From: Candidatus Poribacteria bacterium
GTDB taxonomy: Bacteria > Poribacteria > WGA-4E > B28-G17
Reading direction: 5' to 3'
DNA length: 64,000 nt
NCBI GenBank assembly: GCA_021162805.1
Contig: JAGGXZ010000151.1
Coordinates: 1 to 64,000 of the forward strand
The position numbers and the translations under genes are program-made. Every line of letters starts with the position of its first letter. Position 1 is the first letter of the stretch. The notes under the pieces were generated by a model that worked only from the letters and a program-made list of their open reading frames with translations, did no database searches and had not been told where the DNA came from. Shown here piece by piece: positions 24,768-34,013 of the stretch.

Positions 24768-25991
24768 CTATCTCCTCCTTCCCCTATCCCTGTTTATCCT
24801 CATATAGGCAGGGATATCGTACACGGGGTTATTGGTTTCATCCTGGACGCCTTCCGGCTGGAATGGTGAGGTGGCTTGTTCCTGCGGTTCTCTCTGATAG
24901 GGCACAGAAGGCTGGATCGTGCTTTCATATTCCGGTCGTCTTCTTCTGAAATCCCTTCTGAAGCTTCTGGTTAGCAGGTCGTCTATGTCCAGTCCCTCTG
25001 CTCCACGAGCTGCTCTGATCTTACGTCGTCTTCTCTGATCGAATCCCGTGGCGATGACGGTAACCTTCATGTTTTCGCCCATCGATTCGTCGTAGACCAA
25101 TCCGAAGATGATATGTGCGTCCTCATCGGCTGCCTCGTAGATGACTTCAAGCGCTTCGTCCAGTTCGTGCAGCCGCATATCCGGCGCCGCTGTGACGTTG
25201 ACCAGCAATCCCGTGGCACCTTGTATGGAGGTCTCCTCCAGAAGAGGGCAGGATATAGCCTTTTCCGCCGCCAATTGAGCTCGATTTTCCCCGGACGCTA
25301 CGCCGATACCCATCAGCGCCCCGCCGGTTTCGGACATTATGGTTTTGACATCAGCGAAATCCACGTTTATCTCACCCGGTATGGTTATTATATCTGAGAT
25401 GCTCTGCACTCCCTGCCTGAGCACGTCATCGGCCACGCGGAAGGCCTCGGATATGGAGGTATTTCTGTCCACGACCTCGAGCAGCCTCTGGTTCGGGATG
25501 ACTATGGCGGTATCGGCCACCCCTTTGAGCTTAACGATTCCCTCTTCGGCCTGGATCTTGCGCTTTTTACCCTCGAAATCAAAGGGCCTCGTCACGACTG
25601 CGACCGTAAGTGCTCCTGTTGCCTTCGCCAGCTCAGCGATCACCGGTGCGGCGCCGGTACCCGTTCCTCCACCCATTCCGGCTGTGATGAACACCATATC
25701 GGCGCCTTCGACGATCTGATTGAGTTTATCCTTGTCCTCCAAAGCGGCCTTTTCGCCTATCTCCGGGTTAGATCCGGCGCCAAGCCCATGGGTGATGGCC
25801 TCGCCTATCTGGACTTTTATGGCGTCATGGCAGCTTTGGAGGGCCTGTGCATCGGTGTTAACGGCATAGAACTCCACTCCGCGGAGGTTCGCCTCGATCA
25901 TTCTTCTAACGGCGTTCCCCCCTCCGCCACCGACCCCTATGACCTTTATTACGGCGATGTTCCTCGCCTCCTCCTTTTCAAATTCGATCAT
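24768..25991 (-). CDS. ftsZ: Cell division protein FtsZ
   Basis: 407 residues. FtsZ is the tubulin-like GTPase that polymerises into the division ring under the inner membrane. The tubulin signature [13 protein letters not shown] (near residue 107), NTDAQAL, and the T7-loop region [14 protein letters not shown] are intact. A long linker rich in Arg and Gln leads to the conserved C-terminal peptide ([10 protein letters not shown]) that binds FtsA, then a basic end. The start ATG follows GGAGGGATATAG. It lies 77 bases after ftsA in a spacer that is AT-rich and may hold an additional promoter. Confidence 0.98.
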   Translation of the reverse strand: MIEFEKEEARNIAVIKVIGVGGGGGNAVRRMIEANLRGVEFYAVNTDAQALQSCHDAIKVQIGEAITHGLGAGSNPEIGEKAALEDKDKLNQIVEGADMVFITAGMGGGTGTGAAPVIAELAKATGALTVAVVTRPFDFEGKKRKIQAEEGIVKLKGVADTAIVIPNQRLLEVVDRNTSISEAFRVADDVLRQGVQSISDIITIPGEINVDFADVKTIMSETGGALMGIGVASGENRAQLAAEKAISCPLLEETSIQGATGLLVNVTAAPDMRLHELDEALEVIYEAADEDAHIIFGLVYDESMGENMKVTVIATGFDQRRRRKIRAARGAEGLDIDDLLTRSFRRDFRRRRPEYESTIQPSVPYQREPQEQATSPFQPEGVQDETNNPVYDIPAYMRINRDRGRRR

Positions 25992-26068
25992 CTATATCCC
26001 TCCAGAGAAGCTTTTTATATTTAACCATAATTAAATCTGAAATTAAAGCCCTTTTTCATCCTTCACCT

Positions 26069-27310
26069 TCAGAAGTAATCGGCGAACCACTCCTTCATGC
26101 GTTTCCATATCTCCTCGAATTGCCGAGAGCTTTTAAATCTACCTTTTTGGCCTTTTCCCTTCTTTCGATCCTCCGCTCCGAAGAGGACCAGCCCCACTCC
26201 CGTGGCGTAGATCGGGCTATTGACCTTATCGACAAGCCCTCTCAGCGGTCCCGGATAACCTATCCTGACGGGAAGATCGAACATCTGCTCGGCCAACTCC
26301 GGCAGCCCCTCCATCAGGGCACACCCGCCGGTTAGGATAACCCCTTCGGTGATGATCACCCTGCTCTTTTCGACCTCGCGGGCGACAAGGTCGAGGATCT
26401 CCATCATCCTCGGCTGTATTATCTCGGCCAGCACCTTTCTCATTATCAGCCTCGGTCTTCTTCCGCCGGAGACGTTAACGGAAACGGTCTCCGTATCGTC
26501 CACCAATCCTACAAGGGCACAGCCGCTTTGTATCTTCACTTTCTCAGCCTCAGGTACTGGTATCCTCAATCCCATCGCTATATCATTGGTGACATGCCAA
26601 CCCCCGAGGGAGAGCACCTTGGTATGAACGATAGCGCCGTTTCTGAAGACCACTATGTCTGTCGTTCCGGCTCCCATATCGACGAGCGCTGCCCCTGATT
26701 CCCTCTCAGAGGGGGTCATCACAGCTTTACTCGAGGCCAGAGGCTCCAGGACGATATCCTCGACCGATATCCCCGCCATGTGGACGCTTTTGACGAGGTT
26801 CTGAGCGGAGGTGACGGCGCCTGTCACGATATGAACGCGCGCTTCAAGCCTTACCCCATTTAGACCCACGGGGTCCTTGATCCCATCTTGTCCATCGACG
26901 ACGAACTCCTGTGGGATGACGTGAATCACCTCCCGTTCGACCGGTATGGCGAGGGCCTGAGCGGCGTTTATCGCCCTGTCCACATCTGACTGCGTTATCT
27001 CGTGATTTTCACCCGAAACAGCTACCACGCCGCTGACGTTGGTGCCCATTATATGGCCTCCGGCTATCCCAACGTATGCTGAACCGATTTCGACTCCCGA
27101 CATCAGCTCGGCATCCTCGACCGCCTGTCTTATGGAGGCTGCTGTCTTTTCTATATCGATTACCACGCCCTTACGCAGCCCCTCCGAGGGCGCGGTCCCA
27201 ACGCCTATAACCTCGATTTCACTCTCATCGCCCGATCCGACATCGGCGATCACCGCCGCTATCTTGCTCGTGCCGATATCCAACCCGGCGATGACGTTTT
27301 CCCTTGCCAT
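26069..27310 (-). CDS. ftsA: Cell division protein FtsA
   Basis: 413 residues. FtsA is an actin-like ATPase that tethers FtsZ to the membrane. The nucleotide-binding phosphate loops AGLDIGTSKIAAVI and VDMGAGTTDIVVF and the adenosine loop VILTGGCALMEGL are present, as is an SHS2 (1C) subdomain near residues 85-165. The C terminus ends RMKEWFADYF, the amphipathic helix that inserts into the membrane. Spacing from ftsQ is three bases, so translation is probably coupled. Confidence 0.97.
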   Translation of the reverse strand: MARENVIAGLDIGTSKIAAVIADVGSGDESEIEVIGVGTAPSEGLRKGVVIDIEKTAASIRQAVEDAELMSGVEIGSAYVGIAGGHIMGTNVSGVVAVSGENHEITQSDVDRAINAAQALAIPVEREVIHVIPQEFVVDGQDGIKDPVGLNGVRLEARVHIVTGAVTSAQNLVKSVHMAGISVEDIVLEPLASSKAVMTPSERESGAALVDMGAGTTDIVVFRNGAIVHTKVLSLGGWHVTNDIAMGLRIPVPEAEKVKIQSGCALVGLVDDTETVSVNVSGGRRPRLIMRKVLAEIIQPRMMEILDLVAREVEKSRVIITEGVILTGGCALMEGLPELAEQMFDLPVRIGYPGPLRGLVDKVNSPIYATGVGLVLFGAEDRKKGKGQKGRFKSSRQFEEIWKRMKEWFADYF

Positions 27311-27313
27311 ATC

Positions 27314-28036
27314 TCACGTCCCTCCGCAGTAAACTAACTTATCATACCTTGCATCGATGTATCCCCCGCTTTCGCCCTGACATCTTCTCATCGAATCGAT
27401 GAGATATGCGTTTTCAAGCCCCTCCTCGATGTTACCCGATCTTAAAAGCATACGCGTCCCATCCTTGAGACGCACCACGATCCTGGACGGCTTTTCGGCA
27501 GAGATAAGCTTAACCTTCTCAAACAGCACCGGATACAACATCTCGATATATCTCATAGTAGCCAGGGCGATCTTTACATCACCTTCTATCACTTTAAACC
27601 CCCTGTATTTATCGGGGGATACATCCTCCTCCAATACGAAACCCTCATCGTCCACCAGATAATACCTACCCCTGGATCGCAGGACGGCCTCAGGCCGTCT
27701 CTCCCAAACCCTTATTATGACCTGCCCCGATAGGCCCTTGTTCACTCTAACCTTTCTGAGATATTTGGAATGAGAAAGCAGCTTTGCCGAGATTAAATCC
27801 GGAGATACACGCCTCATATCCGTTCCCACCCGAATTCCCGAAAGAGCTACTATCTTCGATTCAGGGATAACTCGGGCGCCTATGACGGATATCCTATCGA
27901 CTAGAAGCACATCGCCTGATCCGCTCTTATATGCCCTCACTCCTCCATAGAGGAGTACCGATAGGATAATCATAAGCAATACACACCTTCCTATTCTTAC
28001 CCTTCGCCTCTTTCCACTTTTAAGGCTATTCGACAT
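27314..28036 (-). CDS. ftsQ: Cell division protein FtsQ/DivIB
   Basis: 240 residues from ATG 28036, which overlaps the murB stop by 11 bases; a longer frame opens at 28084. A basic N terminus (GKRRRVRIGR) precedes one membrane helix, then a POTRA domain (VDRISVIGARVIPESKIVAL) and a beta domain. It links cytoplasmic and periplasmic parts of the divisome through FtsL and FtsB. Sequence conservation in this family is low, so the call rests on domain layout and position between murB and ftsA. Confidence 0.85.
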   Translation of the reverse strand: MSNSLKSGKRRRVRIGRCVLLMIILSVLLYGGVRAYKSGSGDVLLVDRISVIGARVIPESKIVALSGIRVGTDMRRVSPDLISAKLLSHSKYLRKVRVNKGLSGQVIIRVWERRPEAVLRSRGRYYLVDDEGFVLEEDVSPDKYRGFKVIEGDVKIALATMRYIEMLYPVLFEKVKLISAEKPSRIVVRLKDGTRMLLRSGNIEEGLENAYLIDSMRRCQGESGGYIDARYDKLVYCGGT

Positions 28037-28934
28037 ATTCAACTTCGAGCTGGAGTTCAACCCCCGATTTCTCCCTGACCTCATCTTTCACCCTATGGAT
28101 AAGCTCAATTATATCGGAGGCGGTGGCTGTTCCGATGTTGATTATAAAATTTGCGTGTACCATCGATACCATAGCGCCGCCGATCCTAAGGCCTTTAAGG
28201 CCACATCTTTCGATCAAAGCGCCGGCGGAGATATCCGGCGGATTTTTAAACACGCATCCCGCGCTCAAAGCGCCCAAGGGCTGTTTCATTCGCCTTTCAG
28301 CCCAGAAGGCATCAATTCTCCGTCTGAGCTCCCATCTATCAGATCGATGTAGTTTGAATCTAGCCCCCACAGCGCAGAGAAACCGATCGAGTCGGCTTCC
28401 TCTGTATTCGAAGCCGAGATCCTCTCCCCCTACCTTAACAAGTTCGCCGTTGAACGTCACCACCTCGGCCTCTTCGATCACATCGGAGATCTGCCGGGAA
28501 TGTGCTCCAGCGTTCATCTTGATCCCCCCGCCGACCGTTCCCGGTATGCCGTAGGCGAACTCCAGACCACCGAGCCCTTTCTCGGCCGTTTCCCTGGCAA
28601 GTCTGCTCAGCGGAAAGGCAGCGCCACATGAAACGTATTCACCTTCGAAATCGATCCAGGAGAACGCATCTCCCAATTTTACCACCACCCCTCTAAACCC
28701 ATCATCCGAGAAGAGAAGATTGGTGCCGTTACCGATGAGAAAGAATTTGACATCGTTGTCGAGCGTTAGATTATACAGCTCCACCAGGGCTTGGGGCGAA
28801 TTGACTATGGCGAACACGTCGGCAGGCCCACCTACCCCGAAGGAGGTATGGCTTGACATCGGCTCATTATATCTTAACTCCAAACGGTCAATTTTTTCAA
28901 GTTCCCTTTTCAATGAGCCTATCCCGTAGTCCAT
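28026..28934 (-). CDS. murB: UDP-N-acetylenolpyruvoylglucosamine reductase
   Basis: 302 residues, type II MurB. It reduces enolpyruvyl-UDP-GlcNAc to UDP-MurNAc with NADPH and FAD. FAD-binding motifs SSHTSFGVGGPAD and GNGTNLLFSDDGFRG, the GIPGTVGGGIKMNAG loop, YRGSRLDRF and the catalytic Ser in LSAGCVFKNP are visible. The C-terminal Glu is in QLEVEYV. Its first 38 bases overlap murC, which suggests coupling; a slightly later start is possible. Confidence 0.95.
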   Translation of the reverse strand: MDYGIGSLKRELEKIDRLELRYNEPMSSHTSFGVGGPADVFAIVNSPQALVELYNLTLDNDVKFFLIGNGTNLLFSDDGFRGVVVKLGDAFSWIDFEGEYVSCGAAFPLSRLARETAEKGLGGLEFAYGIPGTVGGGIKMNAGAHSRQISDVIEEAEVVTFNGELVKVGGEDLGFEYRGSRLDRFLCAVGARFKLHRSDRWELRRRIDAFWAERRMKQPLGALSAGCVFKNPPDISAGALIERCGLKGLRIGGAMVSMVHANFIINIGTATASDIIELIHRVKDEVREKSGVELQLEVEYVE

Positions 28935-30282
28935 AAGCCACCTTCCAGATATCCCCTGCCCCGGCCGTTATGACAAGGTCGCCGGGCCGAACGAGCTTGA
29001 CCAGATATTCGATCACATCCTCCAGGTTAGGGATATATACCACGTTTCTATGCCCGTGATCACGTATGGATGATGCCAGACTGTCACCCGTCACGCCTTC
29101 TATCGGTTTTTCCCCCGCGCCATAGATCGCCGTCACGATCAACAGGTCGGTTTGGAAGAAGGAGTTGGCGAACTCCTCGGCCAGATGTTTAACCCTTTGA
29201 TATCGGTGAGGTTGAAAGATCGCCACCACTCTCCTTCCAGGGAAGGAAAGCCTAGCGGCGCTGAAGGTGGCCTTGAGTTTGGCCGGGTTATGAGCGTAAT
29301 CGTCCACGATCAAAACACCCTTGAACTCGCCGATTATCTCGAACCTGCGGTGTACCCCCTTAAACCCCTCAAGGCCCTTCTTGATCGATTCGAAGTCGAT
29401 CTCCAGCTCGAGACCTACCGCCACGGCCGCAAGCGAATTTTGAACGTTATGTATGCCGGGCATAGGCAGATATATCTCCCCTAGAGGTTCCCCCCGGAAC
29501 TTGACCTCATACCGTGCGGTTGGCCCCTTATATCTGATCTCATGTGCCGTTACGTCAGCTAGGGTCTCAACCCCATAGGTGATGAATCTCCTCTTGATGT
29601 GAGGAATGAGATTCTGTATGTTCTCCTGATCCAAACATAAGATGGCGACACCGTAGAAGGGAACGCGATTGATAAAATCCAAGAAGGTTTTCTTGATGTC
29701 CTCTATGTCCCTGTAATAGTCAAGATGATCGGCATCGATTGAGGTGACAACAGCAATTGTGGGCGATACCCTCTTTATCGATCCATAAGCCTCATCCGCC
29801 TCCACCACCATGAAATGGCTATTACCGAGCCTGGCTCCTGTGCCCAAACTTACGAGTTTCCCGCCGTCTATCACCGTGGGATCTAACCCGCCCATCTCCA
29901 GGACAGATGCGATCATCGCCGTGGTGGTGGTCTTGCCATGGGTGCCTCCAATAGCTATGCTGAACTTCATCCTCATCAGTTCCGCCAGCATCTCAGCCCT
30001 CGGTATCACAGGTGTTTTGATCTTTCTGGCCTCCTGTACCTCAGGATTGTCCTCCGGTATGGCCGATGAGACCACCACAACATCCGCTCCGTGGATGTTC
30101 TCTCCGCTATGTCCTATGTTTATCTTACAGCCCAATCTTCTGAGCCGCTCTACCGTGTCGGACTCCCTTATATCCGATCCGGTCACAGTGAATCCCTGGC
30201 TGACCAGTATCTCGGCTATCCCGCTCATCCCCGAACCACCGATGCCCACCAGATGTATATGTCTCGTTTTGCCGAACAACAT
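28897..30282 (-). CDS. murC: UDP-N-acetylmuramate--L-alanine ligase
   Basis: 461 residues. MurC adds L-Ala to UDP-MurNAc with ATP, the first step of the stem peptide. The Mur-ligase layout is complete: N-terminal Rossmann domain HLVGIGGSGMSGIAE, ATP loop GGTHGKTTTTAMI (about residue 115), VVEADE and DDYAHNP in the C-terminal domain. It is the first of four Mur ligases here and is spaced one base from murG, so the two are coupled. Confidence 0.97.
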   Translation of the reverse strand: MLFGKTRHIHLVGIGGSGMSGIAEILVSQGFTVTGSDIRESDTVERLRRLGCKINIGHSGENIHGADVVVVSSAIPEDNPEVQEARKIKTPVIPRAEMLAELMRMKFSIAIGGTHGKTTTTAMIASVLEMGGLDPTVIDGGKLVSLGTGARLGNSHFMVVEADEAYGSIKRVSPTIAVVTSIDADHLDYYRDIEDIKKTFLDFINRVPFYGVAILCLDQENIQNLIPHIKRRFITYGVETLADVTAHEIRYKGPTARYEVKFRGEPLGEIYLPMPGIHNVQNSLAAVAVGLELEIDFESIKKGLEGFKGVHRRFEIIGEFKGVLIVDDYAHNPAKLKATFSAARLSFPGRRVVAIFQPHRYQRVKHLAEEFANSFFQTDLLIVTAIYGAGEKPIEGVTGDSLASSIRDHGHRNVVYIPNLEDVIEYLVKLVRPGDLVITAGAGDIWKVAYGLRDRLIEKGT

Positions 30283-30283
30283 C

Positions 30284-31375
30284 TCACCTCCGAAGGTCCT
30301 TCAGTATCGAATCGAGGATCATCCCGGCGGCGTTGGGGTTGCCAAGAGCTCTGCTTGCCCGAGACATGGCGGATAACTTCGACTCGTCTAGGATGATCTC
30401 CTTTATCTTCACGGCAAGACTTTCAGGCGATATCTCCTTTTCCGGGATTACGGTTGCAGCCCCTTTACGTTCAAGCGACAGGGCGTTAAGCCTTTGATGG
30501 TCATTGGTCGCCCTTGCGAACGGCACCAGGATAGCTGGCAGGCCGAACGCTGTGATCTCGGCTATCGTCATTCCGCCCGCCCTGCAGAGCATCAGATCGG
30601 TCGCCGAGTAGATCAGGTGTATCTCATCGAAGAACGGCCTCACGAGGTGTCTGATCCCGGATCGCCTGTAAGCTTCGATCACCATATCGTAATCCAGCTT
30701 TCCCGTCTGATGGACGATCTGAAGCTTATCGGCTATATCTCTTAGGAAAGGGAGGGTTTCGACCATGGCATCGTTTATCACTGATGCGCCTTGGCTTCCT
30801 CCCATCACGAAGAGGGTTTTCATATCCGGATCGAGGCCGATCCGACCGGCGGCGACATGCCGCGGAGGTGGATCTCGGAAGCGGATCGGGTTGCCGGTGA
30901 TTTCAACCTTACGGCGGTCGAACCATCCGGCGGCCTCCTCAAATCCGAGGAATACCCTTCTCGCCCATCGGCCCACAGCCTTGTTCGTCAGCCCTGGCAC
31001 TGCGTTCTGCTCTTGAACGAAAAGGGGAACGCCCGTTACGATCCCCGCAAAGGCCACCGGCGCGCAGACGTATCCTCCCGTGATAAATATCGATTCCGGT
31101 TCAAACGATCTCACAATCCCCATGGCCTGGATCATCCCGAATGTCAGTTCCCTTCCGGCTGTGAGAAGATAGGGTGATATCCTCCTCGGCAAAGCAGCCG
31201 TGTGTATAACTTTGAAATCGAATCCCATAGCCGGTATGATCTTGGATTCCATTCTATTTCCGCTCCCCACGAAGAGCACCTTTGAACTGGGATCTCTCCT
31301 TTTCAGCTCTTCGACCACGGCGATGGCCGGAAAAATATGACCTCCTGTCCCACCAGCGGCCACCAGAAGCCTCAC
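30284..31375 (-). CDS. murG: UDP-GlcNAc:undecaprenyl-PP-MurNAc-pentapeptide transferase (lipid II synthase)
   Basis: 363 residues from GTG 31375, chosen because VRLLVAAGGTGGHIFPAI is the family start, AAGGAGGGGG lies upstream and GTGA overlaps the ftsW stop; an earlier ATG frame runs inside ftsW. MurG adds GlcNAc to lipid I on the inner face of the membrane. The donor loops GGSQGASVINDA and RAGGMTIAEITAFGLPAILVP (about residues 265-285) are intact. Confidence 0.96.
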   Translation of the reverse strand: MRLLVAAGGTGGHIFPAIAVVEELKRRDPSSKVLFVGSGNRMESKIIPAMGFDFKVIHTAALPRRISPYLLTAGRELTFGMIQAMGIVRSFEPESIFITGGYVCAPVAFAGIVTGVPLFVQEQNAVPGLTNKAVGRWARRVFLGFEEAAGWFDRRKVEITGNPIRFRDPPPRHVAAGRIGLDPDMKTLFVMGGSQGASVINDAMVETLPFLRDIADKLQIVHQTGKLDYDMVIEAYRRSGIRHLVRPFFDEIHLIYSATDLMLCRAGGMTIAEITAFGLPAILVPFARATNDHQRLNALSLERKGAATVIPEKEISPESLAVKIKEIILDESKLSAMSRASRALGNPNAAGMILDSILKDLRR

Positions 31376-32643
31376 ACTTCCCCCTCCTTGGAGATATTCA
31401 GGAGGATCCCGATCATGATCATGTTGATCATCAGAGAGGACCCTCCCTTGCTTATGAAGGGCAGCGTCACCCCGGTTATGGGGAGCAGTCCCAGAGCGAC
31501 TCCCATGTTCATCAGGATCTGATAAGCGAAGATACATGTTATACCTATGGCTAACATGCCGCCGAAGAGATCAGGAGCCTTCGATGCGATCGATATCCCA
31601 CGCCATATCAGGATCATATAGAGGATTATCAGGCTTATCATTCCCAAAGCGCCCAGCTCTTCGCCGATGATCGAAAATATAAAGTCCGTATGCGCCATCG
31701 GCAGGAAGAACATCTTGTAGATTCCCTCGCCGAACCCGACGCCGGTTATTCCCCCTCGTCCTATAGCTTCAAACGATCTCATTATATGATAGTTGCCCGT
31801 CAGGTTAAAGAGCTGATCGGTATAATCCTTGAGTCTGCTCAGCTTATAAGGATCGTTCTTTATGGCGAAGTAGACCAAGGCGCCGGAGATCAGCCCGAAG
31901 AGAGCGATCTGTGATACCCTTGCTCCGCCGATGAATAACATCGTGAAGACCACCAGTCCCAGGAAAGCGGCTGAACTTAAATCGGGCTGAAGGTAGATCA
32001 AGGCGAAGAAGACCAGGAGGATCAACAGGCTTGGAAGGACACCCCTGCTAAGCCTTCTTATCTCAGGTGTTTTCCGGCTCAAAAAATCAGCCATGTATAT
32101 CACCAGGGCAAGCTTGACGAACTCCACAGGTTGAAAGGTCATGAATCCCAGATTAAGCGATCTATGGAATACCCTGCCGGTGGCGGACCTAGCCGGAATA
32201 CCTAAGGGCGTGAAAACAGCCACCAACATCGCAAAGGCGGTGCCGAGGAGATACCAATATTTCCCTTGGTAAAACCTGTAGGGTATCACATAGGTGATGA
32301 TCAACCCGACCAATCCCACCACCGCCGCAAGTAGCTGTCTCTTCATAAAGAGCATATCATCCCCGTATAACATGAATGCGGAGAAGGAGCTAGAGCTATA
32401 AACCATGACGAGGCCCGTAACGATCAGCACAGCCACAACGCTCGATAGAACCAGATCAGGCATTCTCTTCGTTCTCTCGGCGACGCTCACCGTGGAGAAT
32501 ATAATGGACTTCCTGTATTCCGACAGGCTGGTCCCAGTATCCATCAGCCTCCTGTATCTGGAATTCGCAGGCGGCTTTTTATACCCATAGGACGGACCGG
32601 AGTACCCTTTCCTTTTGAGCTTATCAGCCAGAACGGATCGCAT
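31372..32643 (-). CDS. ftsW: Peptidoglycan polymerase FtsW (SEDS family)
   Basis: 423 residues with about ten membrane helices. FtsW polymerises glycan strands at the septum with FtsI. The SEDS signatures YSSSSFSAF after helix 1, QPVEFVKLALVIYMADFL, LQPDLSSAAFLGLV and the ending TGVTLPFISKGGSSL are present. The first 60 residues form a basic cytoplasmic extension (KRKGYSGPSYGYKK) longer than usual; the start may be later. It overlaps murD by 20 bases. Confidence 0.95.
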   Translation of the reverse strand: MRSVLADKLKRKGYSGPSYGYKKPPANSRYRRLMDTGTSLSEYRKSIIFSTVSVAERTKRMPDLVLSSVVAVLIVTGLVMVYSSSSFSAFMLYGDDMLFMKRQLLAAVVGLVGLIITYVIPYRFYQGKYWYLLGTAFAMLVAVFTPLGIPARSATGRVFHRSLNLGFMTFQPVEFVKLALVIYMADFLSRKTPEIRRLSRGVLPSLLILLVFFALIYLQPDLSSAAFLGLVVFTMLFIGGARVSQIALFGLISGALVYFAIKNDPYKLSRLKDYTDQLFNLTGNYHIMRSFEAIGRGGITGVGFGEGIYKMFFLPMAHTDFIFSIIGEELGALGMISLIILYMILIWRGISIASKAPDLFGGMLAIGITCIFAYQILMNMGVALGLLPITGVTLPFISKGGSSLMINMIMIGILLNISKEGEV

Positions 32644-33991
32644 TCACGGCCTCCCTAAATCTCTCTCCCCTCTCCCTATAGTCTCTGAAGAGATCAAAGC
32701 TTGCATTTGCCGGTGAAAGGAGAACATATCCTCCGGGAAGGGCGAGCGATGAGGCAAGATATACCGCCTCACACATATCCCTTACTCTGTGCATCGGACA
32801 TATGCCCCTGAAAACCTCCTCGATCTTCCCGATCTCAACCCCCAACAGGATGAGATGTCTTACCTTCTCCTTGACCAGCTCTATCAGTTCCCCGTAATCA
32901 TTTCCCTTATCTACCCCTCCCATGATGAGCACCACATCGCCCGGTAAAGCCTCAAGGGCAGCCTTTGTAGCTGCCACGTTGGTAGCCTTCGTGTCGTTTA
33001 TGTATGTCACATCGTTTATACGAGCGACGATTTCGAGTGCGTGTTCTATCCCATGGAACTCCAACACCACATCGGCGATTCCCCCGGTTTCAATCCCCAT
33101 GATCGAGCCGACGGCGATGGCAGCGGCTATGTTGCTCAGGTTATGCCTCCCCATCAGTTTGATCTTTTCTGTTGAAACGATCCTCTCATTATCCCCCCTT
33201 ATCTCCGAGATCAACCATCCCTCTTTCAGATAAACTCCCCCCTTAACCCTTCTCCTAAGGCTGAAGGGGACTATCTTAGATCTGATGCCCCGGGATACGG
33301 AAGTAACAATCGGATCGTCGGCGTTGACGACGGCAAAGTCATCCTCAGTTTGATTTTTGAAAATCCGGCTTTTAGCCGCTATATACTCCCCCATATCCCG
33401 ATGTCTATCCATATGGTCGCGATAGATGTTGAGCATCACGGCCACAAGGGGTCTGAACCGCTCTATCGTTTCCAGCTGGAAGCTGCTCACTTCGGCTACG
33501 ATGATATCCTTCTCCTTTAAGTCCAGCGCTTCCCGGCACAGCGCCGTGCCGATGTTTCCCGCCGTCACAACCTTGTCGAATCGTCCCCGTTTGAGCATCT
33601 CGCCCACGAGCGTGGCGGTGGTGGATTTCCCCTTGGTCCCTGTAATTCCGATAAAGGGCGCCCGCGAGATCCTGTAGGCCAATTCTACCTCACCCCAGAC
33701 GGGGATGCCTCTCCTTCGCGCCTCCACGAGGATCGGATTATCGAAGGGGATTCCAGGCGAGGTTATGACGAGGTCGATCCCATTGAGCAGCTCGATCGGA
33801 TGTGATCCGAGAAGGAGTTTTATTCCTTCTTTCTCCAGTTGATCTGCCACCTCACCCAGCTCTCTCCTCGATTTCCGATCGTTCCCTATCACCTCGGCGC
33901 CCAATCTTCTGAGCGCGTGGATGGCGGCCATTCCACTTCTTCCCAATCCTACAACTAAAACTCTTTTGCCTTTAAGATCGATTCTCTCCAT
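32624..33991 (-). CDS. murD: UDP-N-acetylmuramoylalanine--D-glutamate ligase
   Basis: 455 residues. MurD adds D-Glu to UDP-MurNAc-L-Ala. VLVVGLGRSGMAAI begins the N-terminal domain; GITGTKGKSTTATLVGEML is the ATP loop; SSFQLE and NDTKATN (the substrate-binding Asn/Lys segment) and the C-terminal LLSPANASFDLFRDY are all family marks. It lies 22 bases after mraY in the same operon. Confidence 0.97.
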   Translation of the reverse strand: MERIDLKGKRVLVVGLGRSGMAAIHALRRLGAEVIGNDRKSRRELGEVADQLEKEGIKLLLGSHPIELLNGIDLVITSPGIPFDNPILVEARRRGIPVWGEVELAYRISRAPFIGITGTKGKSTTATLVGEMLKRGRFDKVVTAGNIGTALCREALDLKEKDIIVAEVSSFQLETIERFRPLVAVMLNIYRDHMDRHRDMGEYIAAKSRIFKNQTEDDFAVVNADDPIVTSVSRGIRSKIVPFSLRRRVKGGVYLKEGWLISEIRGDNERIVSTEKIKLMGRHNLSNIAAAIAVGSIMGIETGGIADVVLEFHGIEHALEIVARINDVTYINDTKATNVAATKAALEALPGDVVLIMGGVDKGNDYGELIELVKEKVRHLILLGVEIGKIEEVFRGICPMHRVRDMCEAVYLASSLALPGGYVLLSPANASFDLFRDYRERGERFREAVNAIRSG

Positions 33992-34013
33992 ATGCCTATC
34001 CTACCGTGTTGGA

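Noticed and set aside
31376-31537. Longer murG frame starting at 31537
   Set aside because: The extra part overlaps ftsW and is unlike MurG; GTG 31375 has the ribosome site and family start.
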